In this document: one piece after another, positions 1-8,493 of the stretch
Layout: the number at the start of each line of letters is the position of its first letter
Position numbering within the stretch: the first letter of the stretch is position 1
DNA from: an uncultured Eubacterium sp.
GTDB taxonomy: Bacteria > Bacillota > Clostridia > Lachnospirales > Lachnospiraceae
Length of the DNA: 64,000 bases
Assembly: GCA_900550135.1 (NCBI GenBank)
Contig: URQO01000004.1
Coordinates: forward strand, 5,659-69,658
Direction of reading: 5' to 3'
Program-made: the position numbers and the translations under genes
Notes under the pieces: generated by a model
What the model was told of the DNA's origin: nothing
The model's input: only the letters and a program-made list of their open reading frames with translations
The model's database searches: none

Positions 1-1
1 T

Positions 2-2863
2 AGAACTTCACCGACAGGGCTTGACAGTGATTATATTATTTCTGTAGCAGCATCAAATGAAAAAGATCAACTGGCATCATACTCCAATTATGGAAGTGAG
101 AGTGTAGACATTGCTGCTCCGGGTTCTGAAATATTGTCAACAGTCAATTATGACTGTTATAATCCTGGAATTTACAGTGATCCTATGAAATTAAGTAGTA
201 CATATATAGATTTTAATTCAGGAAAATTAACGGATGTGTCAGATGGTACATTTTCTTTTGAAGATGGAAATATATTATATGGAACAAATGATGAGGACAA
301 TATTAGTGCGTCCCTTACTCATGACTGGTATATTGGACAAAAATCTGACAATGACAAATCAATACAGTTTGACATAGATGCAGGCAGTGGAGAAATACAG
401 CATATGGTATATTTGCCATATGAAGTGGGACCTTCAACAACTCCAATCAGTGTTAGTGCCATGATTAAGGTTGACTCAAGTTTAAGTAAGGAACAGATGA
501 CAGAAGGTATCGTATTGGGAATATATGATTGCAGACTAACAGATGATGGAAGAATAGATACAAATAGTGCAACTCTTTTGACAACGACAACGTCAACAGG
601 TGACAATTGCTTTGATCATTTTCAGGAGCAGGTGGCATCAAAAATAAAGAAAAAAGAAAAGAGAGCGTTGCTGATTGTTGTGATGACTACAGATGTCGGC
701 AAATATACAATCAACATAGACAATTTTGGTGTAAGTAAAGAAAATGTGTCTTCAGATAAGTTTGGAAGATATGATTTTTACAGCGGTACATCAATGGCAA
801 CTCCATATGTAACAGCAGCAGTTGCGGCAGTTGCAAACACATACAATACAAGCAAAGTGCTCGATGTAAAAAAACGTGTGCTTGGTTCAGTTAGAGAAGT
901 ACCTGAACTTGCAGAAAAAGTAGTATCAGGTGGTGTACTTGATTTGTCAAAGGTTGAAACACCGGCTACATTTGTAAGAAGTATCAGTCTTAACAGCAAA
1001 AAGCAGATAGAAATTAAAGGCTCATACCTAAAAGATGTGAAAGTATCTTTCAATGATAAAGAAGTTAGACAGATTTCAAACAATGGAAATACGATAACAT
1101 TAGATGGAAGTAAATATACCAATCAGCAGGTAACAGTAAAAGTTGTAAATAGCGAAAAGACATATATAAAACAGTGCTATTTTGCCAGCGGAAAGGCTTT
1201 TACAAATGATAAGAATACATCACTTGCATTAAATGAGGGTCAACTGATATCTATAGGTTCTGAACTATTATATATAAACAACAATGGCGAAGTGGCAAAG
1301 AGTACATTTACAACAGGAGGACAGGATTTTTTAGATAAATTTGATGTTTTGAATAATTCTGATGGCGATGACGATGACTTGGATGATGAAAATACTGCAG
1401 ATTGGATTGAATATAAACCATCATTTACACCTACAATGTTTGGAAAAGAATACAAATATTCAGGGTTTGCAAAAATCAGTGCTGAAAGCGATTATGTTTA
1501 CACAAACAAAACATTATACGGATATTTGAATTTAGACGTAGGATATTCGACAAAAACTATTGTTTCATATTTTGATGAAAACGCAGGATGGTTTAAGTAT
1601 GCCGATGTGCCAAACGATAAGGCAAATCTGAAAGGAGTTATATTTGCTTCATATAACGGACAGCTTTATCTCATTGGCGGAATGGACGAAAATGGAAACT
1701 TTTCAAAAAAGACATATAGGTATGATGTAAAGTCAAAGAAGTGGATAAAAGCACCGGACTTGCCTCAGGGAAGAGCTTATGGAAAAGCACATCAGGTAGG
1801 TAAGAAATTGGTGGTCACATTAGGTGCATCAACAACAGATTCAATACCAAAGAATATTATTTTTGATGGCCAAAAATGGATTGTATCAAAGACAAGCCTT
1901 GGCAAAAGCATAGATACAACAAAGACAGTGGTAAATAACAAGGACATCTATATCACTACCGGGCAGACAGGTATAATATCAAACGGAATTGTTTATACTA
2001 ACTTGCGTGTAAATGAAAAAGGCGATACTTTTACATATGATGTAAGCAAAGATGTATTCAAAGCTTCATTGTATAGTTTAGATGGTATAAACTTAGGCGT
2101 TGATAATATTCTTGCAACAACTGTGGATAACAGATTATATGTTGTGTATGGCAATAACTTTTCTTTGGACGATTATTATGGCAAATTAGGAATGTATGCC
2201 GGAGAAACACCTACAACTTCAATGTCTATTTATGGTGATGATGACGACTACAAGTTAGCTGACACAAAAACTAAGTACATCAATGTAACAAGTGGATTTA
2301 TCAATATAACAGACAAAAGTGCTAATGGTGCCTATGTTGAGGGCGTAGGATATTATTTACCGGGAGACACAGTTGTGTTAAAGGCAAAAACACAAAACAA
2401 AAACGCAGTAATAAGTGGATTTTTTGTCAATGGAAAGAATGTAAAGAAGAGTGGCAAGGGATATGTTTATACAACTCTTTCTACAAATTTGCCAACGAAT
2501 TGTTCAGTAAAGGCAGTTCTTAAAACACCATCAGTGGCAAAAGTAATGATTAAAAAAGCATTACGTAGTAAGAACAACAAAAAAATAAGTCTTACATTTA
2601 AAAAGGCAAAAAATATAAGTGGATATCAGATAAAATATTCAACAAGCAAAAACTTTAAGAAAAAAACTACTATGTTTGCACAATCAAAGAAAATAAAGTA
2701 TGTTTTAAAAGGACTTAAAGCAAAGAAAAAATATTTTATTAAGGTAAGAACTTATAAGAAAAAAGGTAAGAAAATAACTTATAGTAAATGGTCAAAAACA
2801 AAGACAGTTGCTGTAAGAAAAAGTAGCAATAATAAAAAGAAGAGTACCAAAAAGAACAATTAA
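2..2863 (+). CDS. Subtilisin-like (S8) surface protease with Kelch and FnIII-like regions, 5' partial
   Basis: The reading frame is open from base 2, so the gene starts before the window; a TTG at 134 is only an internal codon. It should be a secreted cell-surface serine protease. Seen: the subtilase motif DIAAPG near base 110 and the catalytic-serine motif GTSMATP (Ser codon 791-793). The Asp and His motifs must lie upstream. About 220 residues separate the two visible motifs, much more than usual, so a domain is inserted in the catalytic core. Downstream come Kelch-like repeats (YLIGGMDENG and following, about 1660-1840), a glycine-poor beta region, and a Lys-rich fibronectin-III-like end (GYQIKYSTSKNF, about 2620-2800). 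No sorting motif is visible at the C-terminus; the basic tail may bind the wall. S8 assignment is firm; the substrate is unknown. Confidence 0.88.
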   Translation, partial: RTSPTGLDSDYIISVAASNEKDQLASYSNYGSESVDIAAPGSEILSTVNYDCYNPGIYSDPMKLSSTYIDFNSGKLTDVSDGTFSFEDGNILYGTNDEDNISASLTHDWYIGQKSDNDKSIQFDIDAGSGEIQHMVYLPYEVGPSTTPISVSAMIKVDSSLSKEQMTEGIVLGIYDCRLTDDGRIDTNSATLLTTTTSTGDNCFDHFQEQVASKIKKKEKRALLIVVMTTDVGKYTINIDNFGVSKENVSSDKFGRYDFYSGTSMATPYVTAAVAAVANTYNTSKVLDVKKRVLGSVREVPELAEKVVSGGVLDLSKVETPATFVRSISLNSKKQIEIKGSYLKDVKVSFNDKEVRQISNNGNTITLDGSKYTNQQVTVKVVNSEKTYIKQCYFASGKAFTNDKNTSLALNEGQLISIGSELLYINNNGEVAKSTFTTGGQDFLDKFDVLNNSDGDDDDLDDENTADWIEYKPSFTPTMFGKEYKYSGFAKISAESDYVYTNKTLYGYLNLDVGYSTKTIVSYFDENAGWFKYADVPNDKANLKGVIFASYNGQLYLIGGMDENGNFSKKTYRYDVKSKKWIKAPDLPQGRAYGKAHQVGKKLVVTLGASTTDSIPKNIIFDGQKWIVSKTSLGKSIDTTKTVVNNKDIYITTGQTGIISNGIVYTNLRVNEKGDTFTYDVSKDVFKASLYSLDGINLGVDNILATTVDNRLYVVYGNNFSLDDYYGKLGMYAGETPTTSMSIYGDDDDYKLADTKTKYINVTSGFINITDKSANGAYVEGVGYYLPGDTVVLKAKTQNKNAVISGFFVNGKNVKKSGKGYVYTTLSTNLPTNCSVKAVLKTPSVAKVMIKKALRSKNNKKISLTFKKAKNISGYQIKYSTSKNFKKKTTMFAQSKKIKYVLKGLKAKKKYFIKVRTYKKKGKKITYSKWSKTKTVAVRKSSNNKKKSTKKNN

Positions 2864-2917
2864 ACAAATAAAAAGAAAAATATCACAGGTTAAGATTTTT
2901 GCGAAAGGCTAAAAACT

Positions 2918-3784
2918 ATGGAAAGATTTGATATTGTAATTGTAGGAGCAGGCCCGGCAGGAATGTCGGCAGCACTTACAGCAAAAAACAGAAATAAAAA
3001 ATTTTTGCTTATTGGTGACGGTATAAGCGGAAAGGTAGAAAAAGCCCATACAGTACAAAATTATCTGGGACTTCCAAATATTTCAGGCAAAGATATGGCA
3101 GAAATATTTAGAAATCAGTTAAAGCAGATGGATATTGAGATTACTGAAAAGAGAGTAAGTGCCATATATTCCATGGGTGATTATTTTGCCATTCAGGCAG
3201 GAGACGGAATGATAGAATCTACCACGGTTATACTGGCAACAGGTATGGCAAATGGCATAGAACTTCCCGGAGAAAAGAAATACCTTGGAAGGGGAGTAAG
3301 TTATTGTGCAACCTGTGACGCAATGCTCTATAAGAATAAAAAGACTATAGTTATTGGCTATGACAAAAAAGAGGAAAAAGAAGCAGAATTTTTAAGTGAA
3401 GTGGCAGAAAGTGTTCTATATATTCCAATGTATAAAGAAGAAACCAAGTTGTCACCCCACATACAAATTTTAAGAGATATTCCTGAAGAGGTTGTAGGAG
3501 AAGATATGGTTACAGCACTTAAAACCAAAAATGGAGAATATCCTGCCGATGGAATCTTTATTTTAAGAGAAAGCATTGCACCGGAACAACTGGTACCCGG
3601 ACTTAAAATTGAAGAAAATCATGTCCATGTAAATGCAAAAATGGAGACGAATATAAAAGGATGTTTTGCATGTGGTGACATTGCAGGACAACCTTATCAA
3701 TACATCAAGTCAGCAGGTCAGGGAAATGTGGCAGCAATCTCTGCAGTAAAATATATTACTGACTTGAAAAGCAACAATCAATAA
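2918..3784 (+). CDS. trxB: Thioredoxin reductase-like flavoprotein lacking canonical NADPH motifs
   Basis: A 288-residue flavoprotein that should reduce the thioredoxin encoded 35 bases downstream. Seen: the N-terminal FAD motif GAGPAG (residues 10-15), the redox pair CATC (Cys130/Cys133) and the C-terminal FAD motif CGDIAGQP. Odd: where ordinary TrxB has the NADPH-binding GGGDSA motif there is IGYDKKEE (about residues 147-154), and the HRRxxFR motif is also missing. The protein is also shorter than the usual 305-320 residues. Known: ferredoxin-dependent flavin thioredoxin reductases of clostridia lose exactly these two motifs. I infer that this enzyme takes electrons from ferredoxin or another donor rather than NADPH. 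The start is the ATG at 2918; the GAAAGG upstream is an acceptable ribosome site. Confidence 0.9.
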   Translation: MERFDIVIVGAGPAGMSAALTAKNRNKKFLLIGDGISGKVEKAHTVQNYLGLPNISGKDMAEIFRNQLKQMDIEITEKRVSAIYSMGDYFAIQAGDGMIESTTVILATGMANGIELPGEKKYLGRGVSYCATCDAMLYKNKKTIVIGYDKKEEKEAEFLSEVAESVLYIPMYKEETKLSPHIQILRDIPEEVVGEDMVTALKTKNGEYPADGIFILRESIAPEQLVPGLKIEENHVHVNAKMETNIKGCFACGDIAGQPYQYIKSAGQGNVAAISAVKYITDLKSNNQ

Positions 3785-3818
3785 TCATTGCACAAAGAGG
3801 CATAACAGGAGGAAAAAT

Positions 3819-4127
3819 ATGGTTAAGAAAATAACAGACAATAATTTTGAAGAAGTAAAAAACAGCAAATTGGCAGTTGTAGATTTTTCAGCAACATGGT
3901 GTGGTCCTTGTCAGATGCTTGCACCAATATTTGAAGAGTTGTCAGAAGAGATGAGCGACGTGGACTTTTACAGTGTAGATGTAGATGCCAATCCGGTATT
4001 ATCCGTTGTAAACAAAATCGCTAGCGTTCCAACTATTCATATATATGTTAATGGAGAAAAAGTAGAACAACAGATTGGATTCCAGCCAAAGGAAAGCTTG
4101 CAGGAAAGAATCGAAATCTATAAATAG
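3819..4127 (+). CDS. trxA: Thioredoxin
   Basis: A complete 102-residue thioredoxin, the cytoplasmic disulfide reductant. Seen: the active site WCGPC at residues 27-31 and the cis-proline motif VPTIHIY near residue 73. A strong AGGAGG site precedes the ATG. It follows the thioredoxin reductase by 35 bases with no terminator between, so the two form an operon and a working redox pair. Confidence 0.97.
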   Translation: MVKKITDNNFEEVKNSKLAVVDFSATWCGPCQMLAPIFEELSEEMSDVDFYSVDVDANPVLSVVNKIASVPTIHIYVNGEKVEQQIGFQPKESLQERIEIYK

Positions 4128-4155
4128 AAAGATATTTGAATAAATCACCAATTAG

Positions 4156-4229
4156 AAATAGCAGTTGTATGGTTTAAGATGAACTACCCTTAGTTAGTTT
4201 AAATGAATCAATAAAATTGCTATTTTTTT
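4156..4229 (+). terminator. Possible trxBA terminator with long loop
   Basis: The arm AAATAGCA (4156-4163) can pair with TGCTATTT (4218-4225), followed by a run of T. The loop of about 54 bases is long, so this is weak evidence for a terminator. The 338 bases between trxA and the next intact gene hold only this and a gene remnant. Confidence 0.35.
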
Positions 4230-4241
4230 GCCTAAAATTAG

Positions 4242-4400
4242 AGGTCAGGATGTGAAAAAAACGAAAAAATTACAGTAAAGGCAAAAAAGAAACCTGCAAA
4301 ACATATAACATATACAACAACTTCAGTGAAGAAGAAAATCGCTAATGCTTGTATGGATTATGGCAAATTTAAAAGCAATTCTGATGTTTTTTCCGTGTAA
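4242..4400 (+). pseudogene. Remnant of a Lys-rich surface protein gene (3' end only)
   Basis: An open frame with no start codon of its own runs from after a TAG at 4239 to a TAA at 4398. It reads about 50 residues of coding-like, Lys-rich sequence (KITVKAKKKPAKHITYTTTS and following). Its composition matches the C-terminal parts of the Big_2/FnIII surface proteins on either side. I infer the leftover 3' end of a deleted paralogue, but chance open frame cannot be excluded. Confidence 0.4.
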
Positions 4401-4465
4401 TAATGCTACAATATTAGTAGAAGGGTTAGGTGAATAAACAGTTAGATAAGAAAGGAAAGATTGTT

Positions 4466-5644
4466 ATGGGAAAATTATTGAAGAAAAAAATACCAAATTT
4501 AATAGCATTAATAATGTTGTTTACTGTGTTTATGGGAAGTGGCGTTATAAAACAGGAACAGGTAAAGGCCGATAATTTACCAAATCAAATTGAACAACCA
4601 ACAATAAAAGATGATTATTCAAAGTACAGCATTTGGTTAAATACAGGTTACGCTTATATGCATGTGGGACAGACAAAGCAGGTCAAAGTAAACAAGTCGG
4701 GATTTACCGGAGGAAAAGTGTGGTTTGAAAGTGATGATACTGATATAGCAAAAGTGGATTCATCAGGTAGAATAAAAGCAAAGCATCCGGGAGAAACAAC
4801 CATTACAGCATACTGCAGTTACAATGGATATGTTTATGAAGATTACATAGACATTGAAGTATCAAAACCGTATTTATCAAATAAAAATGTTGGCCTGTAT
4901 ATCAAAGAAAACTACAAAATAAGAGTATATGATAATGGACAAAAGCCAAAATGGAAATCTAGCAATAAGAAAGTTGCAATTGTTAAAAACGGAAGAATTT
5001 ATGCAAAGAAAAAGGGAAAAGCCACAATCACATGTAGAGTAGATGGCTTGAAACTAAAATGCAAAGTAAAAGTTTACAATCCAACATTATCTTATACTAA
5101 AAAGTATATAACACAGGGATTTAATTATAAACTTAAAATATATGGAAAGTCTAAAAAAGGAAAATGGTGGACAGCAAATTCATCTATTGCAAAGGTAAAC
5201 AATAAAGGTAAAGTGTCCGGGGTTAAGCCGGGAACTACAACCGTTTATTGTAAAACAGATGGAATAGTGACAAAGTGTAAAGTAGTAATAGAAAAAAACG
5301 AAGCAAGATTTAAACCAAATTACAAAAGTCTTATGTCAGTTCCATATGGTACTGTAAAATTAGATGTAAGAAGAGCATATTTTTCAGGAAATAAGCTTAA
5401 AGTAGAAGTAGAAATATTTAATAAAACTTCTATTAGTGTTAATAATATAGCTTATATTAGACAGAATTTATATGTAGATGGAAAATTAACAGTGGCAAAA
5501 GAATTTTATAATACACCAATACACATAGGCTCATTTTCTAAAAAGAAAATGACTTTGACTTTATGCAACAGTAGTTATTATAAAAAACACATTGATATGA
5601 ATGAATCAGAGATATATGCAAATTGGAGCTGGGATGTAAATTAA
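4466..5644 (+). CDS. Secreted Big_2 (Ig-like) repeat surface protein
   Basis: A protein of 392 residues from the ATG at 4466, which has AAAGGAAAG nine bases upstream; a GTG at 4430 in the same frame has a poorer site. Seen: a signal peptide (basic KKKIPN, then a hydrophobic stretch ending near VKADN). Two or three Big_2-type bacterial Ig domains follow, each with the pattern W-x-S-x-N/D-x-x-I/V-A-x-V and ending in G-x-x-T-I/V-T/Y-C. The last 120 residues form a beta-rich domain I do not recognise. Role inferred: adhesion or surface structure. No enzyme motif is visible. Confidence 0.85.
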   Translation: MGKLLKKKIPNLIALIMLFTVFMGSGVIKQEQVKADNLPNQIEQPTIKDDYSKYSIWLNTGYAYMHVGQTKQVKVNKSGFTGGKVWFESDDTDIAKVDSSGRIKAKHPGETTITAYCSYNGYVYEDYIDIEVSKPYLSNKNVGLYIKENYKIRVYDNGQKPKWKSSNKKVAIVKNGRIYAKKKGKATITCRVDGLKLKCKVKVYNPTLSYTKKYITQGFNYKLKIYGKSKKGKWWTANSSIAKVNNKGKVSGVKPGTTTVYCKTDGIVTKCKVVIEKNEARFKPNYKSLMSVPYGTVKLDVRRAYFSGNKLKVEVEIFNKTSISVNNIAYIRQNLYVDGKLTVAKEFYNTPIHIGSFSKKKMTLTLCNSSYYKKHIDMNESEIYANWSWDVN

Positions 5645-5676
5645 TGGTAAAAATTATATTTTATTTGCAAAGACCG

Positions 5677-5727
5677 GGAAAGTTGTTATAATAGTGAACT
5701 GGAAAGTTGTCTTAACGATAACGTTAA
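5677..5727 (+). promoter_or_regulatory. Promoter region with direct and inverted repeats upstream of the DUF1858 gene
   Basis: A TATAAT -10 box lies at 5686-5691. The 10-mer GGAAAGTTGT occurs at 5677-5686 and again at 5701-5710. A perfect inverted repeat, TTAACGATAACGTTAA, lies at 5712-5727, in the early transcribed region. This is a candidate operator; the regulator is unknown. Confidence 0.5.
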
Positions 5728-5760
5728 TTTATATACAATTTATCGAAGGAGGATATTGAG

Positions 5761-5982
5761 ATGGCAGTAAAAATCACAAAGGACATGACAATGGGAGAAT
5801 TGTTATCAATAGATAGAGGTGTGGCAATCGTACTTATGCAGGCAGGAATGCATTGTATAGGATGCCCTTCATCAATTGGAGAATCATTAGAAGAAGCAGC
5901 AATGGTACATGGTATTGATGCTGATGAGTTATTAGTAAACATTAATAAATATTTTGAAGAAAAAACAGCAGAAGCTGAATAA
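5761..5982 (+). CDS. DUF1858 domain protein
   Basis: A 73-residue cytoplasmic protein of the DUF1858 family, also found fused to hybrid-cluster and other redox proteins. Seen: the family pattern, with GxxH-C-I-G-C-P (Cys32 and Cys35) and the helix EEAAMVHGID after it. The length equals one complete domain. An AAGGAGG site precedes the ATG. The Cys pair suggests disulfide or metal chemistry, but the function is not established. It is a single-gene unit between its own promoter and terminator. Confidence 0.9.
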   Translation: MAVKITKDMTMGELLSIDRGVAIVLMQAGMHCIGCPSSIGESLEEAAMVHGIDADELLVNINKYFEEKTAEAE

Positions 5983-5993
5983 TTTCTTTCGAG

Positions 5994-6036
5994 AAAAAGA
6001 GTTGTCGATTATTATTCGGCAACTCTTTTTGTTTTG
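5994..6036 (+). terminator. Rho-independent terminator
   Basis: A 15-bp stem with one G-T pair, AAAAAGAGTTGTCGA (5994-6008) with TCGGCAACTCTTTTT (6016-6030), a seven-base loop, then a T-rich tail. It ends the DUF1858 transcript. Confidence 0.9.
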
Positions 6037-6158
6037 CTTAAAAGTAACAAATTGGTGTGACAAAATAAAAAAAGTATTGTAATATTAAAGCAAGTAGTAA
6101 AAATTTTAAGAAAAAATCATAAAAAATGAATTTATGCATATAATGAAGAGGTAATAAA

Positions 6159-6599
6159 ATGTCGCAAATTTGGAATCAGTTTATGCACGAAGGAGCAATG
6201 AAGCAACTGTTTAAAGTGCAGACTAGAGAAGTTCAGAAAAAGTACAATCTAAAGAAAATTGATATGCAAATATTGGATTTTTTAATGAAAAGTGGAGATA
6301 ACAACACGGCAAAAGATATTCAATATGCACTAAAATTAAATAAAGGACATATTTCTCAGGCACTTGATGGATTGATAGAGGAACAGTATGTTAAATCCCT
6401 TACCGATGAAAGAGATAAGCGAGTGATGCATTATATATTAGAGAAAAAATCAGAACCTATAGTTGAAGATCTGAAATCATCAATTGAAAATACAAGAAGA
6501 AGAATAATGGAAGGTGTAACAGAGGATGAACGCAAAGTGCTAAGAAGAGTTAGCAAAAAAATGTGGAAGAATTTGAACGATATATTAGAAGACAAATAA
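6159..6599 (+). CDS. MarR-family transcriptional regulator
   Basis: A 146-residue winged-helix repressor. Seen: the MarR helix-turn-helix (AKDIQYALKLNKGHISQALD, about residues 52-71) followed by the wing TDERDKRVMHY. It precedes the two ABC exporter genes by about 125 bases, which contain its own terminator and a fresh promoter carrying a palindrome. I infer that it represses the exporter and is released by a ligand that the exporter removes, as in other MarR-exporter pairs. Confidence 0.92.
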   Translation: MSQIWNQFMHEGAMKQLFKVQTREVQKKYNLKKIDMQILDFLMKSGDNNTAKDIQYALKLNKGHISQALDGLIEEQYVKSLTDERDKRVMHYILEKKSEPIVEDLKSSIENTRRRIMEGVTEDERKVLRRVSKKMWKNLNDILEDK

Positions 6600-6605
6600 C
6601 AAATG

Positions 6606-6651
6606 AAAAAGAAATGTTAACAATTTATAAAAGTTGTTGACATTTCTTTTT
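6606..6651 (+). terminator. Terminator of the marR gene, overlapping the exporter promoter
   Basis: The arm AAAAAGAAATGT, continuing to AACAA, pairs with TTGTT-ACATTTCTTTTT (6634-6651). The 3' arm contains the TTGACA -35 box of the exporter promoter, so the two signals share bases. Confidence 0.8.
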
Positions 6652-6680
6652 ATTAGTTTTAATATTGTTTGAAATCAAAC
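6637..6680 (+). promoter_or_regulatory. Exporter promoter with MarR operator candidate
   Basis: A near-consensus promoter: TTGACA (6637-6642), a 17-base spacer and TAATAT (6660-6665). Two bases later begins the palindrome GTTTGAAATCAAAC (6667-6680), covering the expected transcription start. Such placement fits a repressor operator. I infer binding by the adjacent MarR protein. Confidence 0.7.
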
Positions 6681-6723
6681 TAATTTATTGATTTATTGCA
6701 TAATGAAAAAACTAGGAGGAAAA

Positions 6724-8493
6724 ATGATTCGTTTATTAAAAAATATGAGAGCAAAAGAATGGGCATTGGTTGTTGTTAGCATATGCTTTATTGTTTTGCA
6801 GGTACATTTAGATTTAAAACTGCCCGATTATATGTCTGACATTACTGTTTTGGTACAGACAAAGGGCAGTGAAATATCAGAAGTGTTTACGGCAGGTGGA
6901 AAGATGTTGGCCTGTGCATTAGGATCACTTGTTTCAGCAGTTATTGTTGGATTTTTTGCCGCAAGGATTGCCGCAACATTTTCTATGAGACTAAGAGAAA
7001 ATGTATACAACAAGGTTATGTCATACACTGACAAAGAAGTAAATAAGTTTTCAACAGCCAGCCTTATTACAAGAACAACCAATGATATTACACAGGTACA
7101 GATGGTTATGGTGTTAGGACTTCAGGTTATGATTAAGGCACCGATTATGGCAGTTATGGCCATTGGCAAAATCAGTACAAAAAGTTTTGAATGGATGGCA
7201 TTGACTATAGGTATAGTTGTAGCTGTTGTGATTATGCTTGGGTTTATTACGCTGTATGCAATGCCGAGATTCAAAAAGATTCAGTGGTTAACTGATGACT
7301 TGAATAAGGTTACAAGGGAAAATCTTACAGGACTTATGGTTGTGAGAGCATACAATGCTGAAGATTATCAGGAGCAGAAATTTGATGTTGCAAACAACAA
7401 TCTGACAAAGACCAACTTACAGGCATTTTTGTGTATGGGCATTATGATGCCTGGTATCAATCTTGCAATGAATGGACTGACACTTGGTATTTACTGGATT
7501 GGAGCAATTCTTATAAATAATGTTGCACTAACCGGTATGGCTGCAATTAAAGACAGAGTAGGACTTTTCTCAGACATGGTTGTGTTTACATCATACGCTA
7601 TGCAGGTTCTAATGGCATTTTTGCTTTTGGCAATGATTTTTATTATGCTTCCAAGAGCATCTGTTGCAGCCAATCGTATCAATGAAGTTTTAGATACTGA
7701 TATTTCCATGAAAGATGGAGAAAAAATGCAGGGACTTGATGGAGTAAAGGGTGAAGTAGAATTTAAAAATGTATCCTTTAGTTACCCGGATGCAGGTGAT
7801 GATGTTATTCATGATATTAGTTTTACTGCTCATCGTGGAGAAACTGTAGCTTTAATTGGGGCAACCGGTTCAGGAAAAAGTACAATTATCAATCTTATAC
7901 CTAGAATCTATGATGCCACAAAAGGTCAGGTGTTAGTAGATGGTGTGGATGTAAAAGAATATTCAGAAAAGCAGTTGAGAAACAAAATTGGATTTGTTCC
8001 ACAAAAGGCATATTTGTTCTCCGGAACAGTTGAAAGTAATGTGGGATATGGCGAGGAAGAAGTTCATATGGATGACATTAAAAAAGCTTTGAATATTGCA
8101 CAGGCAACTGACTTTATTCAAGGTGAAGATGGATATAAAAAGGAAGTTGCCCAAACGGGAAGCAATTTCTCAGGAGGTCAGAAGCAGAGGCTTTCTATTG
8201 CAAGGGCCATTGCAAAGCAGCCTGAAATCCTGGTGTTTGATGATTCCTTTTCAGCTCTTGATTATAAAACTGACAGAGTTCTTCGAGAAACAATTAAAAA
8301 AGAAATTGGTGATACAACCAATATTATTGTTGCCCAGCGTATAGGCACAATAAAGGATGCTGACAGAATACTTGTTATTGAAGATGGAAGAATTGTAGGC
8401 GATGGTACTCATCAGCAGTTAATGAAGAATTGCGATACTTATCAGGAAATAGCATATTCACAGTTGTCAAAGGAGGAATTGGAAAATGAATAG
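6724..8493 (+). CDS. ABC exporter half-transporter, degenerate-site subunit
   Basis: A 589-residue membrane-spanning domain fused to an ATPase domain, a half-transporter of the multidrug/lipid/peptide exporter class. The start is the ATG at 6724 behind AGGAGG; an upstream in-frame ATG at 6688 has no such site. Seen: about six membrane segments in residues 15-320, Walker A GATGSGKS (379-386) and signature FSGGQ (482-486). The catalytic Glu after Walker B is Asp (D507) and the H-loop His is Gln (Q538). These losses mark the degenerate half of a heterodimer. The next gene, overlapping by 8 bases, supplies the other half. Confidence 0.93.
   Translation: MIRLLKNMRAKEWALVVVSICFIVLQVHLDLKLPDYMSDITVLVQTKGSEISEVFTAGGKMLACALGSLVSAVIVGFFAARIAATFSMRLRENVYNKVMSYTDKEVNKFSTASLITRTTNDITQVQMVMVLGLQVMIKAPIMAVMAIGKISTKSFEWMALTIGIVVAVVIMLGFITLYAMPRFKKIQWLTDDLNKVTRENLTGLMVVRAYNAEDYQEQKFDVANNNLTKTNLQAFLCMGIMMPGINLAMNGLTLGIYWIGAILINNVALTGMAAIKDRVGLFSDMVVFTSYAMQVLMAFLLLAMIFIMLPRASVAANRINEVLDTDISMKDGEKMQGLDGVKGEVEFKNVSFSYPDAGDDVIHDISFTAHRGETVALIGATGSGKSTIINLIPRIYDATKGQVLVDGVDVKEYSEKQLRNKIGFVPQKAYLFSGTVESNVGYGEEEVHMDDIKKALNIAQATDFIQGEDGYKKEVAQTGSNFSGGQKQRLSIARAIAKQPEILVFDDSFSALDYKTDRVLRETIKKEIGDTTNIIVAQRIGTIKDADRILVIEDGRIVGDGTHQQLMKNCDTYQEIAYSQLSKEELENE

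Noticed and set aside
6724..8493. Loss of catalytic residues as a sign of gene decay.
   Set aside because: The Asp507 and Gln538 changes are complemented by the partner subunit and are standard for heterodimeric exporters.
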